Origin: Thermoleophilia bacterium
Lineage (GTDB): Bacteria; Actinomycetota; Thermoleophilia; Gaiellales; Gaiellaceae
Length of the DNA stretch: 34,093 bases
NCBI GenBank assembly: GCA_017882615.1
Contig: JADGPD010000017.1
Location: 1-34,093, forward strand
Reading direction: 5' to 3'
Shown: positions 14,758-22,548 of the stretch, in pieces
Layout: each line of letters begins with the position of its first letter
How positions within the stretch are numbered: the first letter of the stretch is position 1
The notes under the pieces: model-generated
The model's input: the letters and a program-made list of their open reading frames with translations, nothing else
The model's database searches: none
Told to the model about the DNA's origin: nothing
Position numbers and translations under genes: made by a program

Positions 14758-15816
14758 TTGCTTGAGAGAATTGGGAAAAACCGACTGTCCGAGCGCGCGC
14801 GCCGGCCCGCAGTTTCGCGTTGCAGGAGGCCGTTTTCATCGAGCGCGACAAGGATCATGATCGCGACTATCGGCGCGGCGGCCGTGGCGCTCACGCTGCC
14901 GGCGCTGGCAAGCGCAAGCTACGGCTACGGCTGGCCGATCAAGCCATTCGGCCAGGCGCATCCGGTGCGCGGCCAGCTCAACGATCCGCGCATGAACGGA
15001 ACCGACTTCTACTCGTCGAGTAGCCATTCGTTCCACTTCGGCCTGGACATCGCGGCGCCGGACGGCAAGGCCGTCTACGCCGTGGCGCCGGGCTGGGTGC
15101 GCTACCTGAGCTCGAGCGCCATCGCTGTTCGCGAGCCCAACGATGTGACGACCTTCAGCTACTGGCACATCCGTCCGGTCGCGAAGAGAGGCAAGAAAGT
15201 GAAGCGACACGCGCTGCTCGGCTACATCGAGCCGGGGTACGGGCACGTCCACTTCGCCGAGAAGCGAGACAACCGTTACGTCAATCCGCTCCGGCGCGGC
15301 GGGCTCACGCCCTACGTCGACACCACGCGGCCGACCGTCAGTTCCGTCTCCTACTACGACACCGCCTATCACGATCTCACGAGCGCGACGCTGTCGGGGA
15401 CGGTGAAGCTCACGGTCAGCGCCTTCGATACACCTCAGATGGTGTCGACCTGGCCCTGGGCGGTGGTCACGCCTTCTTCGCTCGTCTGGCAGGTCTTCGA
15501 CGCCGGCGGGCAGCCGGTTCTGGCCGGGCAGTGGGATCTCGGCACAACGCTTTGTCCTCTCGATCCGCTTGCGATCTTCGCGCCGGGCACGCTGAAAAAC
15601 AGCTTCGTCAAGAAACTGAGCGTTGCCGGTGTCTACGACTACTGGCTGGGAGAGTCCTGGGATACGACCAGCATCGCGAACGGCGCCTACTCGCTGGTCG
15701 TGACCGCGTACGACATACGCGGAAACCAGATGGCGAAGACCGTCGACTTCACCGTCGCCAACGATCCGTTGGCGGTCGCCCCGGCTCCGCCGGCTTCGAG
15801 TCCCGCGGCCGGTTGA
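14758..15816 (+). CDS. secreted M23-family metallopeptidase with C-terminal beta-rich domain
   Basis: The M23 (LytM) fold is shown by HFGLDIAAP with H93 and D97 and by GHVHFAEK with H163 and H165; these ligands bind zinc and the family cuts peptidoglycan cross-bridges. A C-terminal Ig-like region of about 150 residues (SATLSGTVKLTVSAFD onward) follows and ends in a Pro/Ala tail. For the start I take TTG 14758, which has AGAGGAGGTG 11 nt upstream and gives the signal peptide a basic n-region (RCRRPF...TR). The internal ATG 14857 would leave the hydrophobic core without positive charges. The start is uncertain, the domain is not. Confidence 0.88.
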   Translation: MLERIGKNRLSERARRPAVSRCRRPFSSSATRIMIATIGAAAVALTLPALASASYGYGWPIKPFGQAHPVRGQLNDPRMNGTDFYSSSSHSFHFGLDIAAPDGKAVYAVAPGWVRYLSSSAIAVREPNDVTTFSYWHIRPVAKRGKKVKRHALLGYIEPGYGHVHFAEKRDNRYVNPLRRGGLTPYVDTTRPTVSSVSYYDTAYHDLTSATLSGTVKLTVSAFDTPQMVSTWPWAVVTPSSLVWQVFDAGGQPVLAGQWDLGTTLCPLDPLAIFAPGTLKNSFVKKLSVAGVYDYWLGESWDTTSIANGAYSLVVTAYDIRGNQMAKTVDFTVANDPLAVAPAPPASSPAAG

Positions 15817-15842
15817 GCGACTTCTCCGGTTTGGCGCGCCGG

Positions 15843-15848
15843 TATAGT
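15843..15848 (+). promoter_or_regulatory. -10 element of the fluoride-riboswitch transcript (TATAGT)
   Basis: TATAGT lies about 10-15 nt before the first riboswitch stem, placing the transcription start near 15855. No good -35 hexamer is seen at the standard distance. Confidence 0.6.
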
Positions 15849-15854
15849 CGAAGC

Positions 15855-15912
15855 GCAGCGCGATGAGGCTCGCGCCTAACCGTCCCGTCCTTCGGGTCTG
15901 ATGGCCTCTACG
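15855..15912 (+). ncRNA. fluoride riboswitch aptamer (crcB motif)
   Basis: All conserved parts of the crcB motif are present in order: P1 GCGCG/CGCGC (15858-15862 with 15871-15875) enclosing ATGAGGCT, the joining segment TAACCG, P2 CCCG/CGGG (15884-15887 with 15893-15896), then CTGATGGCCTCTAC. The diagnostic long-range pairing GAGGC (15865-15869) with GCCTC (15904-15908) is perfect. This closely follows the well-known Thermotoga-type aptamer. It lies in the 5' leader of an antiporter gene whose ATG is at 15951. Confidence 0.94.
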
Positions 15913-15927
15913 AAACGTTGTTGGCCT

Positions 15928-15943
15928 GACGGTTAGTTGGAGG
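15928..15943 (+). promoter_or_regulatory. expression platform: anti-aptamer strand and ribosome-binding site
   Basis: GACGGTTAG (15928-15936) is the exact complement of CTAACCGTC (15876-15884) inside the aptamer, so the two folds exclude each other. The ribosome-binding site GGAGG (15939-15943) follows at once, 7 nt before the ATG; it can pair with CCTCT (15905-15909), which in the ligand-bound fold is tied up in the pseudoknot. No T-run is present, so translational control is more likely than termination. Confidence 0.6.
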
Positions 15944-15950
15944 TTGATTC

Positions 15951-17114
15951 ATGGATCCAGTTCAGCTCGCGGCGGTTCTCGCCGCCGTCGTACTCCTTGC
16001 GAGCATGCTCTCGGTCGAGCTCGGCGTCACGGTTGCCCTGATCGAGCTGACCCTGGGCGTGGTGGCCGGCAACGTCTTCCACCTCGCGAGCACGGGCTGG
16101 CTCGACTTCATCGCCGCCTTCGCGTCCATCGTCTTGACCTTCCTGGCCGGGATGGAGGTCGATCCGGTCTATCTGCGCCGTCGCGTGAAGGCGTCGGTCG
16201 GTATCGGCGTCGTCTCCTTCAGCGGCCCCTTCGTCGTTGCCTCGCTCGCCGCCTTCTTTCTCCTCGACTGGTCGACGCGCGCCTCTTTGATCGCGGGCAC
16301 CGCTCTCTCCACGACCTCGCTGGCGGTGGTCTACGCCGTGCTGGTCGAGCGAGGTCTCACCGACACGAGCATCGGCAAGCTGCTGATGAGCGCAACCTTC
16401 GTCACAGACATGTGCACCGCGATCACGCTCTCGGCCATCTTCATCAAGCCCAACCTCTGGTATCCCGTTTTCCTGGTCGTCTCGCTCGCGCTGATTCTTG
16501 CTTTGCCACGGCTTGCGCCCTGGTTCTTCGGGCGCTACGGCGACCGCGTGATCGAGCCCGAGATCAAGCTCGTCTTCGTCTGCCTGCTCGTGCTGATGGT
16601 GCTTGCCAACGCCTCGAACGGGCACGCCGTTCTGCCCGCGTTCGTGCTCGGGCTGGCGATGAGCCGCCACTACAGCGAGCACCGCGAGGAACAGAAGCGC
16701 CTGCGCGTGGTGGCCTTCGCCTTTCTGACCCCGTTCTTCTTCATCAAGGGCGGGATGAACGTCTCGCTCGGGGCGGTCGCGGCCAACCTCGGCCTGCTCG
16801 GGGTTCTGCTGGCGGCGAAGATGCTGCCCAAGCTCGGGCTCGTCTATCCGCTCGCCCGCCGCGCCGACCGGCGCCACGCTGCCTTTTCGACGCTCTTGAT
16901 GAGCACGGGGCTCACCTTCGGCACCATCTCGTCGCTCTACGGACTCAACGCCGGCATCATCGACAAGACGCAGTTCTCGCTGCTCGTCACCGTCGTGGTC
17001 GCCTCGGCCGTGGTGCCCACGGCCATCGCCGAGCGCTGGTTCCTTCCCAGCGCCGAGCGCGAGCTGGGAACCGATCGCAGGCACGCCGGCGCCGAGAGCG
17101 AGGAGTACGTCTAG
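15951..17114 (+). CDS. CPA-type cation:proton antiporter under fluoride riboswitch
   Basis: This 387-aa integral membrane protein has about 11-12 hydrophobic segments and the features of the monovalent cation:proton antiporter (Na+/H+ exchanger, CPA) fold: LIELTLGVVAGN and FLAGMEVD in the N-terminal half, GTALSTTSLAVVYAVL, and SATFVTDMCTA, in which T152-D153 takes the place of the ion-binding ND or DD pair. The C-terminal tail after residue 365 is short and hydrophilic, without a TrkA-N domain. Fluoride riboswitches are known to control such antiporters besides CrcB and CLC-F, so a role in fluoride resistance is likely; whether it moves fluoride itself or a cation is not shown. Confidence 0.93.
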   Translation: MDPVQLAAVLAAVVLLASMLSVELGVTVALIELTLGVVAGNVFHLASTGWLDFIAAFASIVLTFLAGMEVDPVYLRRRVKASVGIGVVSFSGPFVVASLAAFFLLDWSTRASLIAGTALSTTSLAVVYAVLVERGLTDTSIGKLLMSATFVTDMCTAITLSAIFIKPNLWYPVFLVVSLALILALPRLAPWFFGRYGDRVIEPEIKLVFVCLLVLMVLANASNGHAVLPAFVLGLAMSRHYSEHREEQKRLRVVAFAFLTPFFFIKGGMNVSLGAVAANLGLLGVLLAAKMLPKLGLVYPLARRADRRHAAFSTLLMSTGLTFGTISSLYGLNAGIIDKTQFSLLVTVVVASAVVPTAIAERWFLPSAERELGTDRRHAGAESEEYV

Positions 17115-17164
17115 GTATTCATGCTTCCCGACTCCATCGGCCCGATTCGACATACTCCGAGCCG

Positions 17165-17647
17165 GTGAGCATCGAGCAGGCACAGTCCGGAAGCTGGTGG
17201 AGTCCGTCGCCGCGGCTGCTCGTGCTGCGCCGGCTGGAGGTGGCGATGCTCACACTGGCCGCGCTGATCGCCGCGGGCGTGGTCGCCGCGCTCGGGCACA
17301 CGGCGCTCGGGCTCGCCTGCCTGGGTGGGGCGCTCGTGCTCGGGCTCGCGGCGGAGCGGTTCGTCTCGCGCCGCTTCCACGCCTGGGGCTATGCCGAGCG
17401 CGAAGACGACCTGCTGGTACGGCGCGGCGTCATGTTCTCGCGCCTGTCGGTGGTGCCCTACGGGCGGATGCAGTTCATCGACGTCACGGCCGGTCCGCTC
17501 GAGCGCTCGTTCGGGCTGGCGACGGTGCGCATGCACACGGCTGCGGCCGCCAGCGACGCACGGATTCCCGGGCTCGATCGCGCGGAGGCGGCACGCTTGC
17601 GCGATCGCCTCGCCGAGCTTGGAGAGGCGCAGGCGGCGGGGCTGTGA
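17165..17647 (+). CDS. bacterial PH-domain membrane protein (YdbS-like)
   Basis: A 160-aa protein with two adjacent membrane helices (about residues 26-65) followed by a bPH2 domain: WGYAEREDDLLVRRGVM and VVPYGRMQFIDVTAGPLER are typical for the YdbS/YdbT group. GTG 17165 is the start by frame and by position; CATACT lies 8 nt before it and might act as a -10 element, and no Shine-Dalgarno is seen. Its stop overlaps the next start as GTGA. In Bacillus, YdbS and YdbT work together in tolerance to amylolysin-type antimicrobials; a similar role here is inference only. Confidence 0.85.
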   Translation: MSIEQAQSGSWWSPSPRLLVLRRLEVAMLTLAALIAAGVVAALGHTALGLACLGGALVLGLAAERFVSRRFHAWGYAEREDDLLVRRGVMFSRLSVVPYGRMQFIDVTAGPLERSFGLATVRMHTAAAASDARIPGLDRAEAARLRDRLAELGEAQAAGL

Positions 17648-18948
17648 CAAGTCCCGACGGCTGGCGGCGGCTGCACCCGCTGTCGCCGATCGTCCGCGGC
17701 GGCAGGGCCACGATCGGTGTCGGGATACTGCTCTTTCTCTCCCTGCTCCAGGGCCGCCGGGGCTCGAGTAACTCGTACATCGAGCTGGGAATCGCCGGCC
17801 TCGTCATCGTTCTGGGGTTCGTGTCTTGGATCGTCACCCGCTGGCGGATCGACGGCGACGACCTGCGCATCGAGTCGGGCGTGCTGCGGCGGCAGTCGCT
17901 CCGCTTTCCGCTTTCGCAGGTGCAGGCGATCGACATCGTCAGGCCGGGGCTGGCGCGGATCTTCGGCGTGGCCGAGCTGCGCCTGCGCACCGGCGGCTCG
18001 AGCGGCGACACGGCGCGGCTCGCCTACCTGGCCTCGCACGAGGCGGAGCCGCTACGCGCCCGGCTGCTCGCTCTGGCCGAGGGCGCCCGCGAGCACGAGG
18101 AGACGCCTGATCCCGAGGCGGTAATCGAGGAGCACGTGCTGACGACTGTTCCGACCGGCCGGCTGATCGGCTCGATCCTGATCAGCGATGTGGGAATCTT
18201 CGCCGAGTCCGTTCTCGCCGCCCTGATTGTCACCGCCGTGCTCTCGCCCGCGGCGGCGATGGGCGTTGTGAGCGCCGGCGCCGTCTGGATCTTCGCCGTT
18301 CTGACTCTGGTCTGGCGCCGCTTCAACCAGGAGTACCGGCTGAGCCTGGCCGAGGCTACCGACGGGCTGCGCGTCCGCTCCGGCCTGATCGCGCTCAGCG
18401 CCGAGACGATCCGCCCCGGCCGCGTGCAGGCCGTGCGCATGGTCGAGCCGCTGCTCTGGCGCGCGCTTGGCTGGTGCCGGCTGGAGGTCGACCTGGCCGG
18501 CAAGCAGCGCTCGAAGGGAGAGGGCCAGGCCGAGCGCCGGCCGCTGCGCACGGTGCTGCCCGTCGGCAGCCGCGCCCTGGCCGAAGAGCTGCTCGAGCGC
18601 ATCGTCCCCGACCGCCCGCGCGTGCAGTCGCCGCCACCGCGGCGAACGCTGCTGAAGAGCCCGCTTCGCTACCGCATGCTCGCCTGGGGGCGCAGCGAGA
18701 CCTGCGTCGCCACCACCAGCGGGCGCATCCGGCGCGTGACCGTCTGGGCGCCGCTCGAGAAGGTGCAGAGCCTGCGCCGGGTGCAGGGCCCGCTGCAGCG
18801 CCGGCTGCAGCTCGCCACCATCCACGTCGACACCGCGGGCCACAGCGTCCACGCCGCGATCCGTGACCGGGATTCGGCCGAAGCCGACCGCGCCCTCGCC
18901 GATCTGAGCGAGCTGGCGCGGGCGGAAAGGCGCAAGAAGGCGCGCTAG
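17644..18948 (+). CDS. multi-PH-domain membrane protein (YdbT-like)
   Basis: The 434-aa product contains three bPH2-like domains separated by pairs of membrane helices. The repeating pattern is R(W/Y)xI/LxxxDGLRIxSGxxxxxxxxxPxxxVQAxxxxxPLxxRxxGxxxLxx, seen near residues 70-120, 235-290 and 340-400. Helix pairs are at about 20-65 and 175-220. It is translated by coupling with the YdbS-like gene through the GTGA overlap. The two proteins probably form one membrane complex. The last domain (VTVWAPLEKVQSLRRVQGPL) is the best preserved. The molecular function is not known for the family. Confidence 0.88.
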   Translation: MTSPDGWRRLHPLSPIVRGGRATIGVGILLFLSLLQGRRGSSNSYIELGIAGLVIVLGFVSWIVTRWRIDGDDLRIESGVLRRQSLRFPLSQVQAIDIVRPGLARIFGVAELRLRTGGSSGDTARLAYLASHEAEPLRARLLALAEGAREHEETPDPEAVIEEHVLTTVPTGRLIGSILISDVGIFAESVLAALIVTAVLSPAAAMGVVSAGAVWIFAVLTLVWRRFNQEYRLSLAEATDGLRVRSGLIALSAETIRPGRVQAVRMVEPLLWRALGWCRLEVDLAGKQRSKGEGQAERRPLRTVLPVGSRALAEELLERIVPDRPRVQSPPPRRTLLKSPLRYRMLAWGRSETCVATTSGRIRRVTVWAPLEKVQSLRRVQGPLQRRLQLATIHVDTAGHSVHAAIRDRDSAEADRALADLSELARAERRKKAR

Positions 18949-18993
18949 GCTCGGACCCGGACGCTATCCGCGCCTGGGCTCAGGAGGGTGCGG

Positions 18994-20385
18994 CTAGCCG
19001 ATGCCCGGGATCTCAATGACCTTGTTACCGATGATCGCGCCCTGCCTGTCGCGGGCGACGATCCTGATCGGGAACAGCGCCTGCAAAAGGGTGGTGGTGT
19101 AGATGTTGTCCGTGATCTCGAGCTTCTGGATCGTGCCGTCGGTGAGGTAGAGATCGAGCGCATGAACGTCGTCGGAGACGAAGCCATCGAGAGATGCGAA
19201 CTGACCCAAGTCTCCGGTTTCCAATCTCCCGATCGGGCCGCGCGCGAACACGTCCGACGCGTAAGAGCAGCTGTTGAAGCTCCCGCCGAGCGCGGTGTAG
19301 TAGCCCAGGCAGATCATCTTTCGTCCGGGGGTAGGAACATTGACGGGCGGCGGCAACGGAGCCTTACCCTTGGCTTTGACTAGCGCAAGAATGAACTTCG
19401 TCGTGTCGGCGGGATCGGGCTGTATCTCACGGGCGAAGAGGACAGTCGCAGCGAAGATGCGGCGAATGTCGCGCTCCGGCTGGGAATCGAGCGGAATTGC
19501 TGCGCCGCGCTTCTCGTGTCGTTCGAGCCAGCCGATCGTGCCGCCTCTCACCTTTCGCTCGATGCCTCTCGGACCGCGAATCGGACGATTTCCGACAGGG
19601 AAGACGACCAAAGGCAACGCAACCGTAGAGCCGTCGCCGGCGACCGCCTTGACGCTGTCCACGCTTGTGCCGAAGGCCGGGTGATCTGCGACGAAGAGGA
19701 AGGCGTTGCTGCCGACCAGGGCGTGACCCACGCTGTCGGTTGTGGTGGACACGATCACATCCTTGACCCCATCGGAGGCGATGCCGAAGGTAGCCGATGC
19801 TCGCATAGTCATATGTGGTGGTTCCCCGACCTGGCCGAAATTCTCGTCAGCCCTGATCACGAGCGCGGGCGCCTTGGCCTGCTGGAGCACCGAGATAGGC
19901 TCGCAAGACGACGAGTCGCCCCCTCCATCGGGCCCCCTCCCGGAGAAGAGCAGACAGAAAGAATCGCCGCTGCGGAAGCCGCGCAGCGTGAAGGTCATGC
20001 CGGCGACCTCTGTTCGAAGGAGCTCGCGAAGTTGCGTCCCCTTCGGAAAGCCGTTCCATCTGCGCTCGTACTGCCGCTCGAATTTCTGCTGAGCCGCGGG
20101 CGAGACCGGCGTTCCGGGTGAGCCGGAGATCCAGTTCGAGAAGCCTTCGAAACCGTGCTCGATAGTGGCTCCGAGCGGAGTGGCGACACTCGTGATCGTG
20201 AAGAGAATCGCCGCCAGGACAAAGACGAGCGCGAGCCGGCGCGGCCGTAGCTGCAACCGTTCTCGCCGGGTCTGCGCCGGCCACTGGACGCGCGAAAGCA
20301 CGTTGTCCCAATCGCCGCTCAGCGCCGCCGGCAGAGGATCCAGCTTGGAAAGCTGTCCGCGAATCACGGTCTCGACGTCGATCAT
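18994..20385 (-). CDS. membrane protein paired with ECF sigma factor, putative anti-sigma regulator
   Basis: The 463-aa product has a short cytoplasmic N-terminus (about 48 residues), one membrane helix (LALVFVLAAILFTITSVATP) and a large extracytoplasmic part of nearly 400 residues that I cannot assign to a family. The ATG overlaps the sigma gene stop (ATGA) and has GGAGGAGG upstream, so the two are co-translated. Position and topology fit an anti-sigma factor, but no HxxxCxxC zinc motif is seen in the N-terminus. The outer domain has four Cys (two close pairs: FCLLF/SSSCEP and MICLGY/NSCSY) that could form disulfides. A sensor of envelope conditions is a reasonable guess. Confidence 0.8.
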   Translation of the reverse strand: MIDVETVIRGQLSKLDPLPAALSGDWDNVLSRVQWPAQTRRERLQLRPRRLALVFVLAAILFTITSVATPLGATIEHGFEGFSNWISGSPGTPVSPAAQQKFERQYERRWNGFPKGTQLRELLRTEVAGMTFTLRGFRSGDSFCLLFSGRGPDGGGDSSSCEPISVLQQAKAPALVIRADENFGQVGEPPHMTMRASATFGIASDGVKDVIVSTTTDSVGHALVGSNAFLFVADHPAFGTSVDSVKAVAGDGSTVALPLVVFPVGNRPIRGPRGIERKVRGGTIGWLERHEKRGAAIPLDSQPERDIRRIFAATVLFAREIQPDPADTTKFILALVKAKGKAPLPPPVNVPTPGRKMICLGYYTALGGSFNSCSYASDVFARGPIGRLETGDLGQFASLDGFVSDDVHALDLYLTDGTIQKLEITDNIYTTTLLQALFPIRIVARDRQGAIIGNKVIEIPGIG

Positions 20386-20876
20386 TTCGGAACCTCCTCC
20401 TGAAGCAGTCGGCGTAGGGAGCCGTGAGCGGCGTTCAACGTCGCCGACACTGTCCCGACCTCTATCTCGAGCGCGTCGGCGATCGAGCGGTAATCGAGAT
20501 CCGCCCAGTAGCGCAAAAAGACGACCGCGCGCTGCCGCTTGGGAAGCGCTCGCATCCAGAGCTGAACGGCCGGGAGATCTGTGTGGCCGTTCGTTCTCCC
20601 GGGCTCCGCATCGATCGTGGCGTCGGCGTCCTCGTAGGCGGCGCGGCGAGCCGAGCTGCGCGCGGTGTTGACGACGATCCGCCAAACCCAGGCCTCGAGC
20701 GGGCAGTCGCCGCGAAAGCTGTCAACCTGCTCGATCGCCCGCGCGAAAGCCTCTTGCACCGCCTCCTTGCCCAGCTCGACGCTCCCGGTCAGCGAGATCG
20801 CCACGCGAGCGAAGGCACCGAAACGCTGCTTGTAGAGCGCCTCCAGCTCGGCAATCTGTCGCGTAGTTCGGCTCAC
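20382..20876 (-). CDS. ECF-type RNA polymerase sigma factor
   Basis: This 164-aa protein has sigma region 2 (YKQRFGAFARVAISLTGS to CPLEAWVWRIVVNTARS, the -10 recognition helix with WVWRIVVN) and region 4 (LPKRQRAVVFLRYWADLDY to VSATLNAAHGSLRRLL, the -35 helix-turn-helix). There is no C-terminal extension. The start is GTG 20876; an ATG at 20878 is out of frame. It is the first gene of a two-gene operon with its membrane partner and is transcribed away from imuB; the 142-bp spacer holds both promoters. The regulon is unknown; one candidate promoter is in front of the M23 gene. Confidence 0.94.
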   Translation of the reverse strand: MSRTTRQIAELEALYKQRFGAFARVAISLTGSVELGKEAVQEAFARAIEQVDSFRGDCPLEAWVWRIVVNTARSSARRAAYEDADATIDAEPGRTNGHTDLPAVQLWMRALPKRQRAVVFLRYWADLDYRSIADALEIEVGTVSATLNAAHGSLRRLLQEEVPK

Positions 20877-20986
20877 ATCAGTACGACTAAAGAGGATGCC
20901 TCGTTGTTTAGGCTCTTGGAACTCGAGAGAAGCATTGCCGAGATAGCCGCGCGGCGCCGGCTACCTCCCGTCCAGGGGTTGCAGGG

Positions 20987-20998
20987 GAACGCATGTTC
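20987..20998. promoter_or_regulatory. SOS (LexA) box 1 of imuB
   Basis: GAACGCATGTTC has the perfect GAAC-N4-GTTC core of the Gram-positive/actinobacterial LexA operator. It lies 17 bp (centre to centre) from a second box. Confidence 0.8.
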
Positions 20999-21003
20999 GT
21001 GTA

Positions 21004-21015
21004 GAACATATGTTC
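21004..21015. promoter_or_regulatory. SOS (LexA) box 2 of imuB
   Basis: GAACATATGTTC is a perfect 12-bp palindrome with the LexA core, ending 3 bp before the ATG at 21019. It contains TATGTT, a possible -10 element, so LexA binding would block transcription directly. Confidence 0.85.
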
Positions 21016-21018
21016 CCT

Positions 21019-22212
21019 ATGATCGCCTGTCTCCTCATCCCTGGGTTCGAGTTACGGGCGGTTCTGGCCGGGCGCGATGAGCTTCTTAACAGGCCACTAG
21101 CACTCGAGCCACTGCCCGTCAGCGACAATGTGATTGGGCCGGTGACGGCGAAAGCAGCAGAGGCCGGGGTGAGGCCGGGGATGCGCCTGGGGGAGGCGCT
21201 CTCTGTGTGTCCACGACTCTGCCTGCTGGAGCCCGATCCGGCCCGTATCGAAGCCGAGTGGGAGCATTTGCTGCGGCGGCTGGAGGACGTCGGCATCGCC
21301 GTCGAGCCCGAGGAGCCGGGCTGCCTGTACTTCGAGACGCGCCACGTCGAGCGCCTCTACCGCGGGCTGGAGCAGGTGCTGGAGCGTGCCATTCTCGCCG
21401 TCGGTCCCTTCTGGGAGCCCCGGCTCGGCGCGGCTGCCAGGCGCTTCGCGGCGCTCGCGGCGGCCGGTGTCGCCCGCGGCGGGCAGGCGCTGATCGTGCC
21501 CGAGGAGCAGACCGATGAGTTCCTGGCGCCGCTTCCGCTCGAGCTACTACCGATGCCGGCGCCCGAGCGCCGGCGCCTGCAGGAACTGGGCGTGCGCACG
21601 ATCGGGCAGCTGACCGTGATTCCGGGCGGCGCCGCGGGCGAGCGGCTGGGCAAGGAGGTGCGCCGGGCCTGGGAGCTGGCGCGCGGCGAGCGGGCAAGTC
21701 GTGTGCTCGGCCGCTCTCCCGCCTGCGAGATCGCCGAGTCGATCGCCTTTCCCGAGGCGGTCGCAAACGAGCTCACGCTCAGGCGCACCTTCTCGGTGCT
21801 GGTCGAACGCCTGCTCGCCCGGCCCGAGCGGGGCGGCCGCTTCATTCGTTCGCTCGCCCTCTCGGCAAGGCTCGCCGGCGGCGGCTCCTGGCGCCGCAAG
21901 GCCACCCTGCGCCAGCCGAGCGCCGAGCGCGGCCGCATCTCGGCGGCTCTCTCGTCCAAGCTGGCCGAGATTCCCTCGCCGGTGCTCGAGCTGGGGCTGG
22001 AGCTGGAGACGCTGGCCGAGGAGACGGGCGAGCAGCTGCAGCTCGCGGCAGCCGGCCACGGGCCGGGCGGCGAGCTGGCGGCGAAGCTGGCGCAGGGGCT
22101 GAAGCAGGTACGGACGAGCACGGGGTCGGGCTCGGTCTGCAGCGTCGTCGAGGTTGCGCCCTGGTCGCGCATCCCCGAGGCGCGCGCGCTGCTCGTCCCG
22201 CGTGACGAGTAG
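21019..22212 (+). CDS. imuB: ImuB-like Y-family DNA polymerase homologue
   Basis: The 397-aa protein resembles DNA polymerase IV/ImuB: palm and fingers at 1-200, helix-hairpin-helix thumb (LQELGVRTIGQLTVIP) and a little-finger domain. The catalytic carboxylates of active Y-family enzymes are missing: the first strand reads ACLLIPGFEL instead of a D-x-D type strand, and the S-x-D-E region reads EPEEPGCLYFET. This is what is known of ImuB, which acts as an adaptor linking the beta clamp to DnaE2. QLQLAAAG near residue 345 is a possible but weak clamp-binding element. ATG 21019 is preferred because the alternative ATG 21010 lies inside the LexA box. Two SOS boxes precede it. Confidence 0.9.
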   Translation: MIACLLIPGFELRAVLAGRDELLNRPLALEPLPVSDNVIGPVTAKAAEAGVRPGMRLGEALSVCPRLCLLEPDPARIEAEWEHLLRRLEDVGIAVEPEEPGCLYFETRHVERLYRGLEQVLERAILAVGPFWEPRLGAAARRFAALAAAGVARGGQALIVPEEQTDEFLAPLPLELLPMPAPERRRLQELGVRTIGQLTVIPGGAAGERLGKEVRRAWELARGERASRVLGRSPACEIAESIAFPEAVANELTLRRTFSVLVERLLARPERGGRFIRSLALSARLAGGGSWRRKATLRQPSAERGRISAALSSKLAEIPSPVLELGLELETLAEETGEQLQLAAAGHGPGGELAAKLAQGLKQVRTSTGSGSVCSVVEVAPWSRIPEARALLVPRDE

Positions 22213-22223
22213 ACGGAGCACAG

Positions 22224-22532
22224 ATGTCGAGCATGGCTCGCGTGGCGAGCGTCGAGGGCGGTGACCGCCATTCTCATCCCACCCCCAGAGGTCGGGCGAG
22301 GGCCCTGAACGCGCCGCGAGCGGCGCTGGTGGAGACGAACGCCGCCGGAGTGCCTGTGCTGATCAACCGCCAGCAGGTCGCTCTGATCCGCGAGGAGTGG
22401 CGCGTGGTCGACCGCTGGTGGACGGACGAGCCCGTCTATCGCCGCTACTTCGACTGCGTGCTCGCGGGCGGGCAGGCGGTCGTCGTCTTCCACGATGCGG
22501 TGGGCGGGGGGTGGCTGGAGCAGAAGGCCTAG
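22224..22532 (+). CDS. small partner protein of the imuB locus, 102 aa
   Basis: The product has a basic N-terminus without clear structure and a C-terminal domain of about 60 residues: RQQVALIREEWRVVDRWW, then YRRYFDCVLAGGQAVVVFHD and GGGWLEQKA. Proteins with such a WRxxxxWW...RRYFxxxL...GxxxxxFHD...GGWxxQ domain are common next to imuB and dnaE2 in actinobacteria; I recognise the type but no experimental role. ATG 22224 lies 11 nt after the imuB stop with GGAG upstream, so it belongs to the imuB operon. It takes the place held by imuA' in other mutasome cassettes. A second copy of its last codons may exist at 23007-23045. Confidence 0.8.
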   Translation: MSSMARVASVEGGDRHSHPTPRGRARALNAPRAALVETNAAGVPVLINRQQVALIREEWRVVDRWWTDEPVYRRYFDCVLAGGQAVVVFHDAVGGGWLEQKA

Positions 22533-22548
22533 GTGGAGGGGCCTGGCG

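Noticed and set aside
14857-15816. ATG 14857 as start of the M23 peptidase
   Set aside because: It would give a hydrophobic signal core without basic residues and has a ribosome-binding site at only 2 nt; the TTG at 14758 with AGGAGGTG fits better, although not proven.
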